Part shown: in pieces, positions 7,040-11,592 of the stretch | Numbering within the stretch: the first letter of the stretch is position 1 | Layout of the letters: every line of letters starts with the position of its first letter | DNA from: JBAWAP01 sp049589355 | Lineage (GTDB): Bacteria > Chloroflexota > Anaerolineae > VGOG01 | NCBI GenBank assembly: GCA_049589355.1 | Contig: JBAWAP010000165.1 | Location: 1 to 23,780 of the forward strand | DNA: 23,780 nucleotides | Direction of reading: 5' to 3' | Notes under the pieces: generated by a model | Databases searched by the model: none | What the model saw: the letters and a program-made list of their open reading frames with translations, nothing else | What the model was told of the DNA's origin: nothing | Program-made: the position numbers and the translations under genes

Positions 7040-7317
7040 GCTGAGCGGCCACGGTAAAGGCCAGGCGCACGTACATGCCGCTGGAGTAGCGCTTCACAGG
7101 CGTATCAATGCACCTCTCCACGCCGCAAAAGGCCACGATGCTTCGGCAAGCTCAGCACAAGTCTCGTCGAACTTGCGGTCAACCCTTCGGCAGCTCAGGG
7201 CAGGTCTCTGCCTTCTTCATGCCCAGGTTCGTCCTGAGCACGTCGAAGGAATGTCGCCCTTGAGGTAGATGTTCTACCGCCCCGTCAGTTCGGGGTGGAA
7301 GCTGGTGCCCATCTCCA
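7040..7317 (-). pseudogene. Decayed Wzt-type ABC ATPase, copy D (central fragment)
   Basis: Reading leftward from 7317 the conceptual protein gives EMGTSFHPELTGR, a stop where Glu is expected, then NIYLKGDI. A 23-bp REP (7227-7249) follows, then GMKKAE. A second REP-like unit (about 7182-7206) and a third (about 7138-7162) split IDRKFDE from IVAF. The fragment finishes IDTPVKRYSSGMYVRLAFTVAAQ before homology ends. It has neither the P-loop half nor Walker B. It complements, but does not complete, the other relics, and lies just upstream of the MazEF-like pair. Confidence 0.8.
7227..7249 (-). repeat. 23-bp REP-like unit at the shared insertion site in Wzt relic D
   Basis: It is inserted directly after the ATT codon of the NG(D/V/A)I motif, at the same site as 142-164 in copy A and the outer unit of 2567-2613 in copy C. 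Being 23 bp long, it shifts the frame in every copy. Confidence 0.8.
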
Positions 7318-7332
7318 ATTTCGTTGCAACGT

Positions 7333-8301
7333 CTAAACGTTGGAACGTTGAGACTTTAGAACCTGTTCCTCGATCCACGGATAGGTGCGCGCGATGCCCT
7401 CTTTGAGGGAGACCTTGGCCCGCCAGCCAGTCGAGTAAATGCGCTCGTTGCTAAAATTCCGCGCCTGCACGCCTACCGGTCCCTCGATGTGCTGGACATG
7501 GATCTCCTTCCCCGAGACCTCGATCACCGTGCCGACCAACTCATCCACGGTCACGTACTGGGAACTGCCGATGTTGACCGGGCCTTCGAGATCAGAATGC
7601 ATCAGAAGATAAATGCCATCTATCATGTCGCTAATGTACGTATAGGCTCGGATTGCCGTCCCCTCCCCCCACACCTCAATCGTGCCGCCATTCTCTGCTT
7701 CGGCAACCTTGCGACAAATCGCCGCCGGGGCCTTCTCTCGTCCCCCAGTCCAGGTTCCTTCCGGGCCGTAACAATTTTGGAACCGGGCGATGCGGACCTC
7801 CGTATCAGAGTGCCGTCCATACGCCATCGCCACCCGTTCGGCATACAACTTCTCCCAGCCATATTCGTTGTCCGGGTGCGCCGGGATGGCATCGTCCTCG
7901 GTCAACTCCGGCTCGCCAAGCTCCATATCCCGGTAGACACAAACCGACGAGGAGAAGAAATACCGCGGGACGCCCATCGTCGCCGCCGTGTGCGTCATGT
8001 GGATGTTAATCAAAGCGTTGTTATGCATAATCTCGCATTCAGCGAAAGGAATAAAACCCATCCCACCCATGTCGGCCGCCAATTGATAGACCTCGTCAAA
8101 TGTGCCGCCATCAACGGTCAGCGCCTTCTTGCAGTTCTCCGGCTCCCGCAGGTCCAGCAGCAGAAACTCGTCCGCCTGGGTAGGGGCGAACTCGTGCTCC
8201 TTGATATCAACACCACGGATCCAGTAGCCTTCCTTTTTGAGCTTTTTTACTAGGTGCCCACCGATGAAGCCACCCGCCCCACAGACTAATGCCCTTCTCA
8301 T
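7333..8301 (-). CDS. GDP-mannose 3,5-epimerase-like extended SDR
   Basis: A 322-residue NAD-dependent epimerase. The Rossmann motif is GAGGFIGGH. The signature region QLAADMGGMGFIPFAECEIMHNN and the stretches FSSSVCVY, YGWEKLYAE (Y-x3-K) and GTWTGGREKAPAAICRK closely match plant-type GDP-mannose 3,5-epimerase. The Cys in SVCVY and the Lys in GGREKAP correspond to residues of that enzyme's acid/base chemistry. The predicted reaction converts GDP-D-mannose to GDP-L-galactose (or GDP-L-gulose) in the cytoplasm, feeding the glycan. ATG 8301 has a GAGGAGG box and follows the other epimerase by 22 bp, so the two form one transcript. The final residues (QRSNV) come from an AACGTT-rich repeat. Confidence 0.85.
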   Translation of the reverse strand: MRRALVCGAGGFIGGHLVKKLKKEGYWIRGVDIKEHEFAPTQADEFLLLDLREPENCKKALTVDGGTFDEVYQLAADMGGMGFIPFAECEIMHNNALINIHMTHTAATMGVPRYFFSSSVCVYRDMELGEPELTEDDAIPAHPDNEYGWEKLYAERVAMAYGRHSDTEVRIARFQNCYGPEGTWTGGREKAPAAICRKVAEAENGGTIEVWGEGTAIRAYTYISDMIDGIYLLMHSDLEGPVNIGSSQYVTVDELVGTVIEVSGKEIHVQHIEGPVGVQARNFSNERIYSTGWRAKVSLKEGIARTYPWIEEQVLKSQRSNV

Positions 8302-8323
8302 GAACTGTCAACCTCCTCGCTAT

Positions 8324-9334
8324 TCAGATGGTGACGACATCTGCCGCCCACTCCCGATTCTCTCGGTACCAGCCTACCAATTGGGCCACGCCTTCTCGGA
8401 AAGTGAACTGCGGCCGCCAGCCTTGCCCTGAGCCTGGTCGAAGGGGCAGTAGCTTCTCTGCCTTGGAGATGTCCGCCCACGTTGCCAGCACATCAGCGGG
8501 ATGACGGGGTCTGTACTCAATTGCTGCCTTCTTCCCAACTAGCTCTTCCACCAGGCGGATGGCATCATTCAACACGATAGGCTCGTCCGACCCCAGGTTG
8601 ATGACCTCGTAGCCCAAAGGGCTCAGGGCAGCTATAGTACCTCGGGCGATGTCGTCTACGTAGGTAAAGTCGCGTGACTGCTTGCCGTCCCCGTAGACAA
8701 TCACCGGTTGCCCCTCGCTAATCCACTGCACGAAGCGGAACATGCTCATGTCCGGCCGGCCAGCGGGGCCGTAGACGGTGAAGTAGCGTAGCACCGTTAC
8801 GTCCAGGCCATAGAGGTAATGATACGTGTAGCACAGGGTTTCGGCGGCTTTCTTCGACGCCGCGTAAGGTGAGAGTGGCCCATCGGTGTCGGCATCCTCT
8901 CTAAAAGGCCGGGGGTTGTGCGCCCCGTAGAGGCTGGATGTAGAAGCTTGCACGAACTTCTTCACACCAAACTCGCGACACAGCTCCAACAGATTTAGCG
9001 TGCCAGTCACGTTTGTTTCGTAGTAGACCCAGGGGTTCTCGACAGATTGGCGGACACCAGCACGAGCCGCCAAGTTGATGACTGCTGACCACGAACCGCC
9101 CTCCGCCGTCTCCTCAAAGAGGCCGCGCAGCGATTCTCGGTCACAAATGTCGAGGCGATGGAAGGTGAAGTTTGGGTGGTCCTTGATCTGACCGAGACGC
9201 CAGTGCTTGAGCCGCACATCGTAAGCGTCGTTGAGATTGTCCACACCGATGACGCTGTGACCATCCCGCAACAGGAATTCGGTTACTTTGGCTCCGATGA
9301 ACCCTGTGCAACCTGTGACCAGATAAGTGGCCAA
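8324..9334 (-). CDS. UDP-glucuronate 4-epimerase-like extended SDR
   Basis: A 336-residue NAD-dependent sugar-nucleotide epimerase. The N-terminus is MATYLVTGCTGFIGAKV (G-x-x-G-x-x-G). DNLNDAYDVRLK is typical of UDP-glucuronate 4-epimerases. Catalytic TSSLYG and YAASKKAAE (Y-x3-K) are present, followed by VYGPAGRPDM and GSRDFTY-type motifs. The likely reaction is UDP-GlcA to UDP-GalA. The start is TTG 9334, supported by a GGGGAGGA box 7 bp upstream. Near the C-terminus, where relatives read LLGWRP, an in-frame 24-bp REP (8423-8446) adds PLRPGSGQ. This falls in the substrate-domain surface and leaves the rest of the protein intact, so activity is plausible. The exact sugar specificity is inferred. 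Confidence 0.85.
   Translation of the reverse strand: MATYLVTGCTGFIGAKVTEFLLRDGHSVIGVDNLNDAYDVRLKHWRLGQIKDHPNFTFHRLDICDRESLRGLFEETAEGGSWSAVINLAARAGVRQSVENPWVYYETNVTGTLNLLELCREFGVKKFVQASTSSLYGAHNPRPFREDADTDGPLSPYAASKKAAETLCYTYHYLYGLDVTVLRYFTVYGPAGRPDMSMFRFVQWISEGQPVIVYGDGKQSRDFTYVDDIARGTIAALSPLGYEVINLGSDEPIVLNDAIRLVEELVGKKAAIEYRPRHPADVLATWADISKAEKLLPLRPGSGQGWRPQFTFREGVAQLVGWYRENREWAADVVTI
8423..8446 (-). repeat. 24-bp REP-like unit in frame within an otherwise intact epimerase
   Basis: It encodes PLRPGSGQ between LL and GWRPQF. CCTTCG, spacer ACCAG, GCTCAGG and GCAA are seen on the minus strand. Confidence 0.82.
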
Positions 9335-9546
9335 GCCTATCCTCCCCTGATTAACTTGCCAACGTATAATGCACTAACGCGCGTAGGCCCGCTTCCAGGT
9401 GGACTACCGGAGTGTGCAGTTTTGCCGTTGCTAGCGCTTGGGCAAAGGCAGAAGCCCCCCTTCAGACAAGCAACATGCGCATCGGCTGCAAGGTGCGAGT
9501 AAAGAGATTCAGCACCAGCCCGAGGAACTCTAATAGATTTCCCTGC

Positions 9547-10382
9547 TCACATGCTCCCCCGCTCCCGCCTACGACGCCGTCGCCAAGGCAGCAGCCGGAG
9601 CAGGCCTGACCGCTCATCGGGTTCATGCTCGTGGCGGTCCCGATAGTAGTAGTAATAGTAGCTGTAGTACCCCAGATCGGACAGGCTCACCCTGTTGAGT
9701 ACCGGGCCCAGAATACGGGCGCCCACCTTCTCTAGCACCGCCCGGCCCTGGCGCACCAGGTCACGGCGGGTCCCGCCGGCCCACACTACCTGAAGCACGG
9801 CGTCCACTCGGGAGGCCATCACCACCGCATCGGTCACTGTGGCTGCCGGCGGCGAATCGTAGATCACCAGGTCGGCGTGCTCCTTGAGCTGCTCCATCAC
9901 CTGAGCAGCCTGAGGGGAGCCCAGAAGCTCGGCCGGGTTGGGCGGTACCGTGCCGCAAGGCAGCACCCGCAGGTTCTCCACCGACGTGGGTTTGACGCAA
10001 TCCTCGAAGCTGCCCTTCTCGTCAACGACTAGGGCGGTGAAGCCAGGCTCCTTGAGCACCTCGAAGAGACGGTGCAGACACGGCTTGCGCAGATCGGTGT
10101 CCACCACTCACGATGACCCGACTTGTTGATCAGCTCTTGGCGCAGGGCCAGGATGTGTTGATCCACCTCTTCGGGGCGCGGGCTGCTCTCCAGCTCGGTG
10201 ATCTGAGCCAGCAGATTCTCGATCTGCTGGCCGTAGTAGTCCAACTCGTCCTGCAGGCTCTGCTGCAACTCCCGCAGCCGCTGCCGCCACAGCGCCCTCA
10301 CGGGATCTTCCTGGGCCTGGATTCGCTCCGGCTGTGCCTGCTGGCGGGCGATATTCCCGGCCTTTGTACTTGCAAACCGCAA
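9547..10382 (-). pseudogene. Broken Wzz/bacterial tyrosine kinase relic
   Basis: Two pieces lie in different frames. Upstream (about 10382-10125) is a coiled-coil segment (RQRLRELQQSLQDELDYYGQQIE), as in Wzz/Wzc periplasmic arms. Downstream, from about 10107 to the stop at 9547, is the C-terminal part of a BY-kinase: Walker A' VDTDLRKP, the Walker B-like strand LVIYDSPPA, VVWAGGTRRD and a tyrosine-rich tail (GYYSYYYYYYRD). The P-loop Walker A, the second membrane helix and everything between are missing, apparently by a deletion that joined INKSG to the kinase out of frame. The tyrosine tail is normally the autophosphorylation cluster. Without Walker A, kinase activity is not expected. Translation of the 186-residue downstream piece from GTG 10107 cannot be excluded. 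Confidence 0.75.
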
Positions 10383-10467
10383 GCAGGCAAGCTCCGCCCA
10401 TCCAGCGCTCCCAGACGAAGCCCCGGCTAACCCTCAAGCCCCCTATAGGATTTAGCAAACACCTCGA

Positions 10468-10995
10468 CTAATCTACCAAACCCCCAGGCCGCTTGCTGGT
10501 TACCTTCTCCAAACAACCCGGCTCAATCTCACAGACCGTTAGACGCCCCAAGACATCCACCAAGACCTTCGCTCTGTTCGACGAAGAAAGCGACTTGTCG
10601 AATATTGCCTCCAGATCCCTCAGAGGCCCAGATTTGATCAATACTCGGTCTCCTGACTTGAAGCTCTGCGCCACAGGATAACCAGATACCTCCATCCGCT
10701 CCAAACGATGCCGTATCATTCCTATCACCTCGTCGCGAACGACGGTGGGCTGCCCGCCAAAGCTCACGATCCTCCTCAGGCCAGGGGTCCAGGCTACCGA
10801 CGAGTAGCCGACAGCGCCAAAATCCATTCGAGCGAAGAGATAACAGGAAAAGAAAGCCCGGCTCTTCTCGGTCTGTCGCCTCCCTTTATAGATCGGGATC
10901 GTTGGCAAATACGTTTCCATGCCTTTGGCCTGGAGGATAGCGCTGACGCGCTGCTCCATTTGAGGCTTGGTGTAGAGGGCATACCAATGCTTCAT
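10468..10995 (-). CDS. NusG/RfaH-type transcription antitermination factor of a polysaccharide operon
   Basis: A 175-residue protein. ATG 10995 is chosen because an AGGACG box precedes it and the NGN domain starts immediately (MKHWYALYTKPQMEQRVSAILQAKGMETYLPTI). Further NGN features are FFSCYLFARMDF and GLRRIVSFGGQP. A KOW domain follows (SFKSGDRVLIKSGPLRDLEAIFDK...VLVDVLGRLTVCEIEPGCLEKV). NusG paralogues encoded as the first gene of long polysaccharide operons (RfaH, UpxY, LoaP) keep RNA polymerase elongating through the operon. This gene is promoter-proximal in the leftward unit, about 130 bp from a promoter at 11124-11152, which fits that role. Chromosomal NusG is less likely because the secE/rpl genes are absent. 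Confidence 0.88.
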   Translation of the reverse strand: MKHWYALYTKPQMEQRVSAILQAKGMETYLPTIPIYKGRRQTEKSRAFFSCYLFARMDFGAVGYSSVAWTPGLRRIVSFGGQPTVVRDEVIGMIRHRLERMEVSGYPVAQSFKSGDRVLIKSGPLRDLEAIFDKSLSSSNRAKVLVDVLGRLTVCEIEPGCLEKVTSKRPGGLVD

Positions 10996-11123
10996 CTTCG
11001 TCCTGCAAACGCTCAGGAGGGACTCCGCCACAAGCGGTACCGCAACCTGGATAGAAGCTCACTCAGCCTAGAGGACTTGGCCAAACAATCATCGGCACCC
11101 AATCCCAAATCCTTCACCGTATT

Positions 11124-11152
11124 ATTATATATCATGTTGGGTGAGAACGCAA
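11124..11152 (-). promoter_or_regulatory. Promoter of the leftward (NusG-like) unit
   Basis: On the minus strand TTGCGT (11152-11147), a 17-bp spacer and a perfect TATAAT (11129-11124), about 130 bp before ATG 10995. The -35 overlaps the palindrome at 11151-11169. Confidence 0.55.
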
Positions 11153-11169
11153 TCAGGGAATCCCTGATT
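11151..11169. repeat. Perfect 9-bp inverted repeat next to the leftward promoter; other content of the 11032-11592 gap
   Basis: AATCAGGGA, one central base, then TCCCTGATT. It abuts and overlaps the -35 of the leftward promoter, so it could act as an operator. It shares the ATCAGGGA/TCCCTGAT core with the insert in the riboswitch (17372-17427), so it may instead be a dispersed repeat. The remaining 561 bp between the NusG-like gene and the ligase holds the two divergent promoters and a roughly 270-nt leader. I see no gene in it. Confidence 0.6.
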
Positions 11170-11286
11170 TTGGGGTTCGAAAAACCTGATCTTTTTTTGG
11201 GGTAACGGATGAGGCCAGACGATAGTGGAGGCAAGATAGGGGTCTGTTTCTTCAATCTGGTAATGATGTCCTGGCCCAAAAATGAA

Positions 11287-11315
11287 TTGCGGTTTCATTC
11301 CTTTGGTGATACAAT
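11287..11315 (+). promoter_or_regulatory. Putative promoter of the rightward unit (ligase gene)
   Basis: TTGCGG (11287-11292), a 17-bp spacer and TACAAT (11310-11315), divergent from 11124-11152. It implies a leader of about 270 nt before the ligase gene. Confidence 0.45.
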
Positions 11316-11592
11316 AAGAGCCAACGATATTCCGCAGAGATCTACAGTACGCATTGTGTTGTCGAGCCACACCAGACACAGTGCGAAGCCCTAGCGAAGC
11401 AAGGGAACCAACTCGGAGAGCATCTTGGATGGGATAGAAACGAAGTGGCTACTTCCAGCATAAGTCCAAATGGAGCCCTCGTCCTTTACGCTTTTAGGTT
11501 TCTCCTTGTTCTGGGGCGAAAAATGAAAACCAAGGACGAAGCCCTCTTGCAGCAATTCCCTTGGAAGCGATCTCTGGAAAAGGACTTGGGGC

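Noticed and set aside
7489..8253. 254-codon plus-strand frame
   Set aside because: It is the shadow of the GDP-mannose epimerase-like gene, which has full motif support on the minus strand.
11152..11199. Intrinsic terminator (palindrome followed by T-run) on the plus strand
   Set aside because: No rightward gene lies upstream to terminate and the T-run is about 20 bp away from the palindrome; better read as a repeat or operator.
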